The translations under genes and the position numbers were made by a program. DNA of 64,000 nucleotides, taken from positions 1,232,159 to 1,296,158 of the forward strand of contig NZ_KZ987724.1 of the NCBI RefSeq assembly GCF_003614185.1. Reading direction: 5' to 3'. Numbering within the stretch: the first letter of the stretch is position 1; every line of letters begins with the position of its first letter. The stretch comes from Paenibacillus aceti. GTDB taxonomy: Bacteria > Bacillota > Bacilli > Paenibacillales > Paenibacillaceae. Positions 24,832 through 33,960 of this stretch are shown here, one piece after another. The notes beneath the pieces were generated by a model, which searched no databases, was not told the DNA's origin, and saw nothing but the letters and a program-made list of their open reading frames with translations.

Positions 24832-26676
24832 ATGAGAAGCCTTCGTTCCATCCACAACCGTCTTTTTCTATTACTATTTGTCAGTATGCTGGCTTTGCTG
24901 CTCATCACCACTTACCTATATTACCAGCGAGCGACCGAACAGATCCGTACCAAGATTAGCGATATCGCCGAGAAAAATATGTCACAGACCGCGGGGCTAT
25001 TGGATCTGCTATTGAGAAGCTATGACAGCGCTACCAAATCATTGAACAGTAATACCGAGCTGATGCGACTACTGCAGAATCGCAGGTCAAGCTATGATCC
25101 GACCTTCTTCGTGAACAATGATCAGAGAATAACGGACACATTAGGCTCGATCTTCTACTCGCGGGATGATATCGTCGGAATCCATATCGTGACGTATTCA
25201 GGCAGGGTGTATAGCTATGAACGCTCGATGGGTGGCAAAGTACGGGAATACGCAGAGACAGCCTGGTTCGGGAAATTGCGGCAGTCCTCCGGGGAGATGA
25301 AATGGTTGGGGGTGTACCCGCAATCGCTCATGAGCGGGGGCTTCGACCAACCGGTCTTTGCCTTCGGCCGTCAGCTGTTCGAGCTCAGCGAGCTTAAGCC
25401 GATCGGGATCGTATTAATCGAGACGGATGCTTCGGCAATTCTCTCGGCGCTGTCCAACGCCAGTCTGGGTACCGGAAGCATGGTGGCGATCCGCGATGAA
25501 CAGGGTGTGGAGATCATTCGTACCCCTGATTCCGCCGACAGTGAGGGCGATGATGAGACCATCATTGCCGAGGACTGGCCCTCCATGACTAAAGTAGAAA
25601 GGATATTCATAGAGGAGCATGCTGGTGCTCTCTTCACAGCAGCGCCGATTCAGAAACCGGAATGGACATTAATTAGCAAGACCCCGCTTTCTGAGATGCA
25701 GCTCGAATTGAAGAAGACAAGAGAGTATCTATTATCAGTCGTCATCGGGGTCGTTATCGCGGCTACGATTCTGGCCGGTTTTATCTCACGTACTTTCTCT
25801 CTGCCGTTCAAGCGTCTGATCCGTGAAATGAAGCAGGTGGAGATGGGGAATTTCCGCGGAGAGGTCAAGGTGGATTCCTATGAAGAAATCAATGTGCTGG
25901 TCGCCTCCTTCAACCGCATGGTCGGCCGGATGGATGAATTGATCGAGGGGATCAAGCTGGCTTCCATCAGCGAGAAGAATGCCCAGCTGCAAGCGCTGCA
26001 GACCCAGGTAAACCCGCATTTTCTGTTCAACACGCTCGATATGATCTATTGGATGCTGGATGAGCGGGAGAATGATCGGCTTGGCCGCGTGATTCTATCC
26101 CTGTCCCACATGTTCCGCTACAACAGTGAATGGGAGGAAGGGGCTAGCTCGACCATCGGCAAGGAACTAGAGCAGATGCGGAATTATCTGACGATTATAG
26201 AGACTCGTCTCGGTGAACGGCTGCAGGTGGAGATCGATATTCAGCCACAGCATTTGGGAGTAAGAATCCCGAAAATGACCTTACAGCCCATCCTCGAAAA
26301 TGCAGTGAAATACGGGCTTGAACCGCTGGAGCATACCGGTCGGCTGCGTGTGTACAGTGAGGAGCAGGATGACCTGCTGTTATTCATCATCGAAGATGAT
26401 GGAGCAGGCATGGATGATTTAACGCTGCAGAGAATATCAGCGATTTTGCTTCCCGGACGCCGCGAGCAAGCTGGCGAGCCGAGCTTATGCAGGAAGGGAC
26501 TAGAGCAGGCGGAAGGAGAGGGCCAGCGCCAGGGAATAGGCCTCTTCAATGTCGATCAGCGACTAAGGCTTATGTTCGGAGAAGCCTTCGGTCTGCTTCT
26601 TGACAGCGAAGCCGGGCGAGGAACTAAAGTAATGATTGTGATGCCGATATCCGATACGAAGGAGGCGGAGAGATGA
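24832..26676 (+). CDS. YesM-type sensor histidine kinase
   Basis: 614 residues. Membrane segment near 10-30, a large extracytoplasmic sensor region (about 35-290), a second membrane segment (about 298-318) and a HAMP domain (SLPFKRLIREMKQVEMGNFR). A His_kinase domain follows with the phosphorylated His in NPHFLFNTLDMIYWML near 400, and an ATPase domain (TLQPILENAVKYGLE, IIEDDGAGM, GIGLFNVDQRL). This class senses sugars or cell-wall signals through the adjacent ABC importer genes. The stop overlaps the next start as ATGA, which indicates translational coupling with the regulator. Its own ribosome site is weak. Confidence 0.93.
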   Translation: MRSLRSIHNRLFLLLFVSMLALLLITTYLYYQRATEQIRTKISDIAEKNMSQTAGLLDLLLRSYDSATKSLNSNTELMRLLQNRRSSYDPTFFVNNDQRITDTLGSIFYSRDDIVGIHIVTYSGRVYSYERSMGGKVREYAETAWFGKLRQSSGEMKWLGVYPQSLMSGGFDQPVFAFGRQLFELSELKPIGIVLIETDASAILSALSNASLGTGSMVAIRDEQGVEIIRTPDSADSEGDDETIIAEDWPSMTKVERIFIEEHAGALFTAAPIQKPEWTLISKTPLSEMQLELKKTREYLLSVVIGVVIAATILAGFISRTFSLPFKRLIREMKQVEMGNFRGEVKVDSYEEINVLVASFNRMVGRMDELIEGIKLASISEKNAQLQALQTQVNPHFLFNTLDMIYWMLDERENDRLGRVILSLSHMFRYNSEWEEGASSTIGKELEQMRNYLTIIETRLGERLQVEIDIQPQHLGVRIPKMTLQPILENAVKYGLEPLEHTGRLRVYSEEQDDLLLFIIEDDGAGMDDLTLQRISAILLPGRREQAGEPSLCRKGLEQAEGEGQRQGIGLFNVDQRLRLMFGEAFGLLLDSEAGRGTKVMIVMPISDTKEAER

Positions 26677-27878
26677 ATATTCTGGTAGTTGATGATGAGA
26701 GCATTATTCGCGAGGGGATTCAGCGCACACTGGCGCATCATTTTCCAGAGCATAGGGTCTATCTGGCGGCGAAGGCAGATGAGGCGGCTTGGCTGCTGCG
26801 GACGGAGTCGATTGATCTGGTATTGACCGATGTGCGGATGCCGGGGATGACCGGCCTGAAGCTAATGGAGCTATCCCGCAGCCGACATCCTCATGTCCAT
26901 TGGGTGGTGATATCCGCTTATTCCGAATTTTCCTATGCCCGTGAAGCAGTGCGCCTTGGCGCCCGCGATTATCTACTCAAGCCGATCGGCAAGGAAGCGC
27001 TGATTGAGATGATCGAGTATCTGGGCGCAGAAATAGAGAAGAGCAATCTTCGTAACAGGGAAGCCCAACTGCTGCGGCAGAATGTGCGCCTGCTGCGCGA
27101 AGGGGCGCTCGCCCGGCTGATGACGGGGCTGGATCTCGGCGGTCTCGCTGCGAAGGAGCTGTTGGAGGACTATCCTTTCTTCTATCTCGTGATGGTGCAG
27201 ATGGAGCAGGCGCGGGCGGGGCATCTGGAGCATTTTATCGTGGAAAATATACTGACTGAGCTGCTGGAGAGCTTCGGTCATGGGATCGTTGCCAGCACAT
27301 CGCTTAATGATCAGGTGGGCCTGGTGACGTTCGATTTCCCGAATCAATTGCCTGTCTTATTGACAGAGCTGAAGAGCCAGCTCCGGCGCTGCCTGAAGGT
27401 GCCGTTCCAGATTCGCGCCTCCGAGGAGCTGGACAACTTCGCACAAATCCCCGAGCAGGTGCAGTTGCTTGCGCAGACGACGATGGGCAGTTCCGACGAG
27501 CCTCATTATGAGCATAGTAATAATCAGGCGATCGAGCTGGCCCTGAAATATATCAAGGCCCATTATTATGAGGAGCTGACGCTGGAAACCGTCTCTTCCG
27601 TTGTATTCCTGAACCCGGTCTATTTCAGCCAGTTGTTCAAGCAGAAGACCGGACATGGCTTCAAGGATTATATGACCCACTTGCGGATGGAGGAGGCCAA
27701 GCGCCTGCTGCGTTCCTCAAGTCTGAAGATCTCTGACATCGCCGATCGGGTCGGTTATCAGGATATGAGGCATTTCTCGCAGGTGTTTCGCCGTAAGCTC
27801 AACATGACACCGAGCGAGTATCGGCAGCAGATGGGCGCTTCCGGTAAGGATGATTACAATCGTTTATCATGGAGTTAG
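26673..27878 (+). CDS. YesN-type response regulator with AraC helix-turn-helix
   Basis: 401 residues. Receiver domain (1-120) with DDE near 8-10, phosphoacceptor Asp in LTDVRMPGMTG near 55 and Lys in LLKPIG. A middle helical region follows, and a C-terminal AraC/XylS DNA-binding domain (about 290-390, VVFLNPVYFSQLFKQKTGHG and ISDIADRVGYQDMRHFSQVF). It pairs with the kinase whose gene overlaps by 4 nt and probably activates the upstream ABC operon. A terminator follows 16 nt after the stop. Confidence 0.94.
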   Translation: MNILVVDDESIIREGIQRTLAHHFPEHRVYLAAKADEAAWLLRTESIDLVLTDVRMPGMTGLKLMELSRSRHPHVHWVVISAYSEFSYAREAVRLGARDYLLKPIGKEALIEMIEYLGAEIEKSNLRNREAQLLRQNVRLLREGALARLMTGLDLGGLAAKELLEDYPFFYLVMVQMEQARAGHLEHFIVENILTELLESFGHGIVASTSLNDQVGLVTFDFPNQLPVLLTELKSQLRRCLKVPFQIRASEELDNFAQIPEQVQLLAQTTMGSSDEPHYEHSNNQAIELALKYIKAHYYEELTLETVSSVVFLNPVYFSQLFKQKTGHGFKDYMTHLRMEEAKRLLRSSSLKISDIADRVGYQDMRHFSQVFRRKLNMTPSEYRQQMGASGKDDYNRLSWS

Positions 27879-27894
27879 AGAGGCAGATCGACGC

Positions 27895-27942
27895 AAAAAA
27901 CCGGGGAATCGCCAGCACTTGGCTGGGATGCTCCGGTTTTAT
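27895..27942. terminator. Bidirectional terminator between yesN-like and tetR genes
   Basis: AAAAAACCGG (27895-27904) and CCGGTTTT (27933-27940) with an inner GCCAG/CTGG stem. T runs occur on both strands (TTTTAT on plus, TTTTTT on minus). Confidence 0.8.
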
Positions 27943-27960
27943 TTATACTTCAACTTTTGA

Positions 27961-28560
27961 CTATAGAGACATTTTGCTCATAATCTCTTCTACCTGCTGC
28001 TCGATATCGGGCAGGGGGCAATGATAAATGCCGCTGATCAGCGGCTCCATCAGGATCGGGAAGAGCAGGGCGCCGAAGATTTGCATACCGGTCATAATCA
28101 GCTTGTTCGAATCGGCCTCCTGTGTTATTTCCTGCAGAACGGTCAGGATTTTGGGAAACCCCATCGTTTTGACAAAATGGGCGAATTCAAATTGCGATTC
28201 GAAGGGGAAGCTGCTATGCTTGACAATTTGTCTTAGCAGGTCAGGATATCTCTGAAAAGTCTTGGCATAATCGGTTAAGAAGCGCTTCAGCCGTTCCTTG
28301 GCAGGCAGCTCCGTCTGATCCAGAATGGCGAAGCAGCCTTTATAGGAATTCAAAATCGCCTTGATCGTCTCATTCAGCAGCTTGTCCTTCGATCCAAAAT
28401 AATAGTTGACCATTGCAATATTCACATTTGCTAGCGCAGCAATCTTTCGTGTCGTTACAGCCTCAAATCCCGTCTTCATAATAAAATCATGGGTTACCTT
28501 CAAAATATGCTCCTTGGTTGACAGTTCCTGTTCACTGTGTTCACTGGGTTGCTGCTCCAT
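27961..28560 (-). CDS. TetR-family transcriptional regulator
   Basis: 199 residues from ATG 28560, with GAGGTG five to six bases upstream on the minus strand. N-terminal helix-turn-helix (ILKVTHDFIMKTGFEAVTTR, KIAALANVNIAMVNYYFGSK), then a helical ligand-binding domain of about 130 residues. The first 61 nt lie inside the 3' end of the upstream activase-fusion gene, so the two are co-transcribed. A TTAAACA-C-TGTTTAA palindrome at the operon start is a likely target for this protein. The ligand is unknown. Confidence 0.9.
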   Translation of the reverse strand: MEQQPSEHSEQELSTKEHILKVTHDFIMKTGFEAVTTRKIAALANVNIAMVNYYFGSKDKLLNETIKAILNSYKGCFAILDQTELPAKERLKRFLTDYAKTFQRYPDLLRQIVKHSSFPFESQFEFAHFVKTMGFPKILTVLQEITQEADSNKLIMTGMQIFGALLFPILMEPLISGIYHCPLPDIEQQVEEIMSKMSL

Positions 28561-31500
28561 TTCATCACCTCGGTTCGTTCTATATTTTTGAATGCAGTCG
28601 CCAGCATCAGCTTCAGGCGGTTGATCTGGTTGACCTCCGTCTCGCTGGCATCATAGTCGATCGCTGTAATATTAGCTGACGGGTATAGCTCCTTCAAGCC
28701 TTTGAGCATGCCACGTCCGGTAACATGGTTCGGCAGACAGGCAAAGGGCTGGATACAGGCGATATTCGCTACTCCGCTCTCAATCAGTTCCATCATCTCT
28801 GCGGTGAGGAACCAGCCTTCGCCAGCCTGATTGCCGACGGAGAGCAGGCGGCTCGCCTTCTCAGCCAGCTCGAATATCGTCAGCGGAGCAGTGAACCGTT
28901 CGCTGAGCAGTAATGCATCCTTGAGTGGCTTACGGAATTGCTCCAGGAAATAGATGGCGCTTCGTCCGCCAGCCACACCCATCTTGCTCTTGCCAAGATG
29001 CTGTCCTTTGTACATCGGTCCGAAGCTGCAGTACAGGAAGAAATCGAGAATATCCGGCACCGCGGCCTCTGCGCCTTCCTGTTCAATCACCTCTACGATA
29101 TGATTATTAGCCCCGGGATGGAATTTCACGAGAATCTCGCCGACCACGCCGATTCTTGGCTTGCGCTGCTCCGTAATCGGCAGGGCGTCGAATTCCTGCA
29201 CGATCGCTGCCAGATTGCTTCGGTAAGTGCGGAAGCTGAAGTTATAGAGCGAGGCCCGGCAAATGTTCATCCATTTGCGGTACAGCTCATTAGCGCTTCC
29301 GGGATGGAGCTCGTAGGGACGGACGCGGTTGCTAACCCGCATCAGTGCATCACCGTAGACCGTCGCGGCGATCAGCTTCTTCACCAGGCTTAAGCTGAAC
29401 TCAAAGCCTGGATGCTTCTCAAGCCCAACGGCATTCAGGGAGATGACGGGCACTTGCTCCATACCGGCGTCCTTCAGCGCTTTGCGCAGCAGAGCGATAT
29501 AATTGGTGGCTCGGCAGGCACCTCCGGTCTGCGACATGATGACCGCCGTCCGGTTCACATCATATTTGCCGCTTCTTAGCGCGTGGACGAGCTGACCGAT
29601 CGTCAGAATCGCCGGATAGCAGGCATCATTATTGACGAAGCGCAGCCCGTCATCGACCGTCGCCGCGCTCACTTCCGGGATGAGCTCGGCCTGGTAGCCT
29701 TCGCTGTTCAGCACCGCTTCATACAATTCGAAATGAACCGGCGACATTTGCGGAATCAGAATCGTATAGTTCTCTCTCATCTCCTTCGTGAACAGGATCG
29801 GGCCCTCATGCTCGGGATCGGGCCTAGTGGCTTCCACCCGGATCTGCTTCTGTTCGCGCTCCTTCATCGCTGCCAGCAGCGAACGGATGCGGATGCGGGC
29901 CGCCCCGAGATTGTTGATCTCGTCGATCTTGATCATCGTGTACATCTTATGATGCCGCTCTAATATCTCCTGCACCATATCGGCTGTTACGGCATCGAGA
30001 CCGCAGCCGAACGAGTTCAATTGCACAAGCTCGATCTCAGGACGAGCGGCTACGACCCGCGCGGCCCGGTACAGACGAGAGTGGTACGTCCATTGATTGA
30101 CGACCCGCAAGTCACGAGTCGGTTCAGCCAGATGGGCGATGGAATCCTCAGTCAGCACGGCCAGACCATAAGTATTGATCAATTCAGGGATGCCATGATG
30201 AATTTCCGGGTCGACATGATAGGGGCGACCGGCAAGCACGATCCCTTTCGTGCCTGTCTCTTGCAGGAAGCGCAGAACTTCCTCGCCCTTGCGGCGAATA
30301 TCCGCTCTGGCCGCCTCAGCTTCCTCCAGCGCGGCATCGACGGCCTCGTTGATCTCCTGCCGGGGAATGTCCGAGAATTGGGCGATCAGTTCTTTCTTAA
30401 GCGCTCTCGGATTGTCCAGGGTCAGGAATGTCTGGATATAGGGGATGCCCGCCTCTTTCAAGCGGTCCATATTCACGCGGATGACTTCAGGGTAGGACGT
30501 CACCACCGGACAGTTAAAATGATTCCGCGCTTCCGGGTCTTCCTTATGCTCATAGACAATCGAAGGATAGAAAATGAAGTCGACCTGCTGATCGATTAGG
30601 CTGTCGATATGGCCATGGGTTAGCTTGGCCGGGTAGCAGACTGATTCCGAGGGAATCGATTCCATGCCGCGCTCATACAGCTTCTTGCTTGAACGAGGGG
30701 AGAGGATCACCCGGTACTTCAGCTTCGTAAAAAAGGTGTGCCAGAACGGATAATTCTCATACATATTCAGCACCCGCGGAATACCGATTGTACCACGCTC
30801 GGCCTCGTCAGCAGGTAGCGATTCATAATTGAGGATACGTTCATACTTATATTCATACAGATTAGGCAGGCTGCTCTTCTCTTTGCGCAGACCGGCTCCA
30901 CGCTCGCAGCGGTTGCCGGTAATGAAGAAGCGCTTATCCTGGAAGCGATTGATCGTCAGGGCGCAGTTGTTCCCGCATAGTCCGCAGCGGCTATGTGATA
31001 CCGCGCAGGAGAATTCGTCGAGCTCGGCTGGCGTGAGCATGGAGCTGCCGCCGCTACTGTACTGCTCCTTGGCAATCAGAGCGCAGCCATAGGCACCCAT
31101 CATCCCGGCGATATCGGGTCGGACGACCTGCTTGCCAATCAGCAGCTCGAAGGCGCGGAGCACGGCTTCATTATAGAATGTCCCGCCCTGCACGATAATG
31201 TTCTCGCCCAATTCCTCGGTATTGCGCAGCTTCAGCACCTTCTGAATCGCATTCTTGATGACGGAATAGGACAGTCCAGCCGACAGATTGGCCAGCGAGA
31301 CGCCTTCCTTCTGCACCTGCTTCACCTTGGAGTTCATAAAGACGGTGCAGCGGGAGCCTAGATCCACGGGCTCGTCGGCCAGCAGCGCCGCCTCGGCGAA
31401 CTGCTCGATCGGAACGTTCAGCGACTGGGAGAAGCTCTCCAGGAAGGAGCCGCAGCCAGCGGAGCAGGCCTCGTTCAGCATGAGTCCGTCGATGGCGCCG

Positions 31501-32795
31501 TTCCTGATCTTGATGCATTTCATGTCCTGCCCGCCGATATCGAGGATGAAATCCACATCCGGGGAGAAGCGGGCCGCCGCTTTATAATGCGCAATCGTCT
31601 CGATCTCTCCGGCATCGATCTTGAAGGCCGCTTTGATGAGGCCTTCGCCATAGCCGGTCACCGCTGCATTCGCGATATAGACATCGGGCGGCAGCTCGCG
31701 GTACATGGCGAGCAGACCGCTGCGCACTGATTCCAGCGGATGGCCGTTATTGCTGTCATAAAAGGTATAGAGCAGCTCATCGCCCGTTCCGGTCAGCACA
31801 ATCTTCGTCGTGGTGGACCCGGCATCGATGCCGAGGAAGAGCGGACCTCGATAGGAGGATAGCTCCTCCTTCGATACGGAGGCCTGGGCATGGCGCTCGC
31901 GAAACTGCTGCAGCTCCGCCTCGTCCTGAAACAAGCGGGGGAGGGAGGAAGCACCGCGACTCTTGCCGCTCATGGTGAAGCTCTCGAAGCGGGTACAGAG
32001 CTCGTCAATGGCGACGCACTCACTGCCTTTGCTCTTGATCGCTGCGCCAAGGGCGACGAAGTACAGGCTGTTCGCCGGGAATATAACGGCCTCATCGGCG
32101 ATCTTGAGCGTCTCGATGAAGCGCTGGCGCAGCTCGGAGAGATAGGTCAGCGGTCCACCGAGAAAGGCGACGTTGCCGCTGATCGGACGGCCGCAAGCCA
32201 GCCCGCTGATCGTCTGGTTGACGACGCTCTGGAACACCGAGGCGGCGATATCCTCCTTGCGCGCGCCTTCGTTAAGCAGCGGCTGGACGTCTGTCTTGGC
32301 GAATACGCCGCATCTGGAGGCGATCGGGTAGATCGTCTTGCAGCCTTTGGCCAGCTCGTTCATCCCTGCCGCCTCGGTCTTCAGCAATGCGGCGATCTGA
32401 TCGATGAACGCGCCGGTTCCTCCAGCACAAGCGGCATTCATACGCTGCTCCAGGCCTCCCGTGAAATAGATGATCTTGGCGTCCTCGCCGCCCAGTTCAA
32501 TGACTACGTCGGTCTTTGGTATGTATTGTTCAACCGCCTCTGTGCAGGCGATAACCTCCTGGATGAAGGGCAGCTTCACATGCCCGGCTATCGTTAATCC
32601 TGCTGATCCGGCTATATTCATGGATACGGAAGCATCCGGGAATCGCTGTCTGAGTTCATGAAGCATTTGCAGTGTCGTGCCTTTTACGTCCGAATAATGT
32701 CTGCCGTATTCCTGATGTATGATCTCGCCATCCGCTGTAATTGCAACCAGTTTCGCCGTAGTTGATCCAATGTCCAGTCCAATGTGCAGTAGCAT
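28500..32795 (-). CDS. Large fused acyl-CoA dehydratase activase-like protein (two ASKHA activase domains, DUF2229 and HgdB-like C-terminus)
   Basis: 1431 residues from ATG 32795, with AAAGGAG ten bases upstream. Two tandem BadF/HgdC-type ATPase domains occur. Domain 1 (about 4-255) has GLDIGSTTAKL, the cluster Cys in NAACAGGTGAF and a second in ASRCGVFAK. Domain 2 (about 320-575) has GIDAGSTTTKIVLTG, NEACSAGCGSF and GSRCTVFMN. A DUF2229-type region (about 600-900) carries SRCGLCGNNC and GNRCERGAG. The C-terminal third has HgdB/HgdC-component-like Cys motifs (FVNNDACYPA, QTGGACRATNY). In known systems such activases use ATP and a [4Fe-4S] cluster to inject an electron into a radical dehydratase or a double-cubane protein. 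No separate dehydratase subunit is encoded here, so the substrate is unknown. A TetR gene overlaps its end. Confidence 0.85.
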   Translation of the reverse strand: MLLHIGLDIGSTTAKLVAITADGEIIHQEYGRHYSDVKGTTLQMLHELRQRFPDASVSMNIAGSAGLTIAGHVKLPFIQEVIACTEAVEQYIPKTDVVIELGGEDAKIIYFTGGLEQRMNAACAGGTGAFIDQIAALLKTEAAGMNELAKGCKTIYPIASRCGVFAKTDVQPLLNEGARKEDIAASVFQSVVNQTISGLACGRPISGNVAFLGGPLTYLSELRQRFIETLKIADEAVIFPANSLYFVALGAAIKSKGSECVAIDELCTRFESFTMSGKSRGASSLPRLFQDEAELQQFRERHAQASVSKEELSSYRGPLFLGIDAGSTTTKIVLTGTGDELLYTFYDSNNGHPLESVRSGLLAMYRELPPDVYIANAAVTGYGEGLIKAAFKIDAGEIETIAHYKAAARFSPDVDFILDIGGQDMKCIKIRNGAIDGLMLNEACSAGCGSFLESFSQSLNVPIEQFAEAALLADEPVDLGSRCTVFMNSKVKQVQKEGVSLANLSAGLSYSVIKNAIQKVLKLRNTEELGENIIVQGGTFYNEAVLRAFELLIGKQVVRPDIAGMMGAYGCALIAKEQYSSGGSSMLTPAELDEFSCAVSHSRCGLCGNNCALTINRFQDKRFFITGNRCERGAGLRKEKSSLPNLYEYKYERILNYESLPADEAERGTIGIPRVLNMYENYPFWHTFFTKLKYRVILSPRSSKKLYERGMESIPSESVCYPAKLTHGHIDSLIDQQVDFIFYPSIVYEHKEDPEARNHFNCPVVTSYPEVIRVNMDRLKEAGIPYIQTFLTLDNPRALKKELIAQFSDIPRQEINEAVDAALEEAEAARADIRRKGEEVLRFLQETGTKGIVLAGRPYHVDPEIHHGIPELINTYGLAVLTEDSIAHLAEPTRDLRVVNQWTYHSRLYRAARVVAARPEIELVQLNSFGCGLDAVTADMVQEILERHHKMYTMIKIDEINNLGAARIRIRSLLAAMKEREQKQIRVEATRPDPEHEGPILFTKEMRENYTILIPQMSPVHFELYEAVLNSEGYQAELIPEVSAATVDDGLRFVNNDACYPAILTIGQLVHALRSGKYDVNRTAVIMSQTGGACRATNYIALLRKALKDAGMEQVPVISLNAVGLEKHPGFEFSLSLVKKLIAATVYGDALMRVSNRVRPYELHPGSANELYRKWMNICRASLYNFSFRTYRSNLAAIVQEFDALPITEQRKPRIGVVGEILVKFHPGANNHIVEVIEQEGAEAAVPDILDFFLYCSFGPMYKGQHLGKSKMGVAGGRSAIYFLEQFRKPLKDALLLSERFTAPLTIFELAEKASRLLSVGNQAGEGWFLTAEMMELIESGVANIACIQPFACLPNHVTGRGMLKGLKELYPSANITAIDYDASETEVNQINRLKLMLATAFKNIERTEVMKWSSNPVNTVNRNCQPRSIF

Positions 32796-32822
32796 ACAAT
32801 AGCGTCTCCTTTAAACTATGAT

Positions 32823-32837
32823 TTAAACACTGTTTAA
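32823..32837. promoter_or_regulatory. Perfect 15-bp palindrome, likely TetR operator
   Basis: TTAAACA-C-TGTTTAA is a perfect inverted repeat with a one-base centre. A second partial site (TTTAAACTATGATTTAAA) overlaps it on the side of the gene. It lies 28 bp upstream of the activase-fusion start, just downstream of a TATATT -10-like element on the minus strand. That is a typical position for repression by the TetR protein encoded in the same operon. Confidence 0.6.
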
Positions 32838-32991
32838 CGCGAATATAACATGTGACTTTTGTCCCGTCTGTGAGAAACGGCACACTATTTTTCTGTATTT
32901 ATTAAATTTAGGTACTGTAGTTTTGTAAGTCTATGCTTTATAATGTAATTGTCATAGTTACAGCTAGTAACCAGGAGGATAAGGAGGATTT

Positions 32992-33699
32992 ATGATGAAG
33001 GTAGAAGTATGGTCTGATGTTGCATGTCCTTTCTGCTATATAGGGAAAAGAAAGTTCGAACAGGCGCTGGAGCAGTTCCCGCATAAAGATCAGGTGGAGC
33101 TCGTATTCAAGAGCTTCCAGCTCGATCCCGATGCACCGAAGCAGTATGATCAGTCGATGAATGAGATGCTGGCCCAGAAGTATGGAATTTCTGTGGAACA
33201 GGCGAGAGGGATGAACGCCCAGGTCGTCGCCCAAGCTAGCGAGGTCGGTCTGAATTATCAGTTGGACACGGCGATCATGACGAATACGCTCGATGCTCAC
33301 CGGGTCAGCCATTATGCGGATACGAAGGGCAAGGGCAGAGAAATGGTGGAGCGTCTATTGGCAGCTTATTTTACGGAATCGAAAAATGTAGGGGATCATG
33401 ATGTACTGGCGGCGCTGGCTGCCGAGGTCGGACTGGACGCCGCTGAGGTGAAGCAGATGCTGGCTGGGGATGAGTATAAGGAGCAGGTGATCCGCGATCA
33501 GCAGGAGGGAGGACAACTGGGCGTGCAGGCGGTGCCGTTCTTCGTACTGAACCGCAAATATGGGGTTCGGGGAGCGCAGCCGGTGGAATCCTTCCTGGGC
33601 GTGCTGAACCAGGTATGGGAAGAGGAGAATCCGAAGACGAAGCTGGATGTGGTCGGCGATGCCGGCGCAGCGTGCACAGATGATTCCTGTTCATTGTAA
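32992..33699 (+). CDS. DsbA-family oxidoreductase, FrnE-like
   Basis: 235 residues from ATG 32992, with AAGGAGG at 32981-32987. A thioredoxin fold with an N-terminal active site CPFC (VACPFCYIGKRKFEQAL) and an inserted helical domain. The cis-Pro loop is GVQAVPFFVLNRKYGVRGAQ. FrnE-like proteins are cytoplasmic dithiol oxidoreductases related to 2-hydroxychromene-2-carboxylate isomerase, without a signal peptide. The extra Cys pair at the very C-terminus (AACTDDSCSL) is less usual. A TATAAT at 32939-32944 is the probable -10 box. Confidence 0.93.
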   Translation: MMKVEVWSDVACPFCYIGKRKFEQALEQFPHKDQVELVFKSFQLDPDAPKQYDQSMNEMLAQKYGISVEQARGMNAQVVAQASEVGLNYQLDTAIMTNTLDAHRVSHYADTKGKGREMVERLLAAYFTESKNVGDHDVLAALAAEVGLDAAEVKQMLAGDEYKEQVIRDQQEGGQLGVQAVPFFVLNRKYGVRGAQPVESFLGVLNQVWEEENPKTKLDVVGDAGAACTDDSCSL

Positions 33700-33720
33700 G
33701 AATGAGCTCTGGACCGACGC

Positions 33721-33905
33721 TTAGTTGCAGAAATACACTTATTCGGGCAAAATCAGCTTGAAGTCAGAAAATAGATGCGTATATGCAACTATTCCCTGTA
33801 AAAAGCACCGATCGAAGTAAAATTCATCCGTATAATTGCATAATTGCAGTTATATTACCGGTTACCCGAATCATGCAGGCGTATAGTTGTATATATGCAG
33901 TTATA
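33721..33905. repeat. Four-palindrome intergenic element, TTGCA-type core (copy D, inverted)
   Basis: Units lie at 33721-33743, 33768-33792 (AAATAGATGC...GCAACTATT), 33831-33854 and 33881-33905. Centres are 48, 62 and 51 bp apart. In reverse complement its spacers align with those of the CCTGCA copy at 37247 (for example TTACTTCGATCGGTGCT against TTCCTTCGAATCAAGCT). Confidence 0.65.
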
Positions 33906-33918
33906 TCTCTATAACTGT

Positions 33919-33956
33919 AAAAAACCGTCAAGGAAGATCCTTCCTGACGGTTTTTC
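33919..33956. terminator. Bidirectional terminator between frnE-like and cls genes
   Basis: AAAACCGTCAAGGAAG and CTTCCTGACGGTTTTT form a nearly perfect stem with A and T runs on both sides, between convergent genes. Confidence 0.9.
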
Positions 33957-33960
33957 TATG

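Noticed and set aside
31890-32597. 235-codon plus-strand frame opposite the activase fusion
   Set aside because: Antisense shadow of the first activase domain, with composition typical of a mirror frame.
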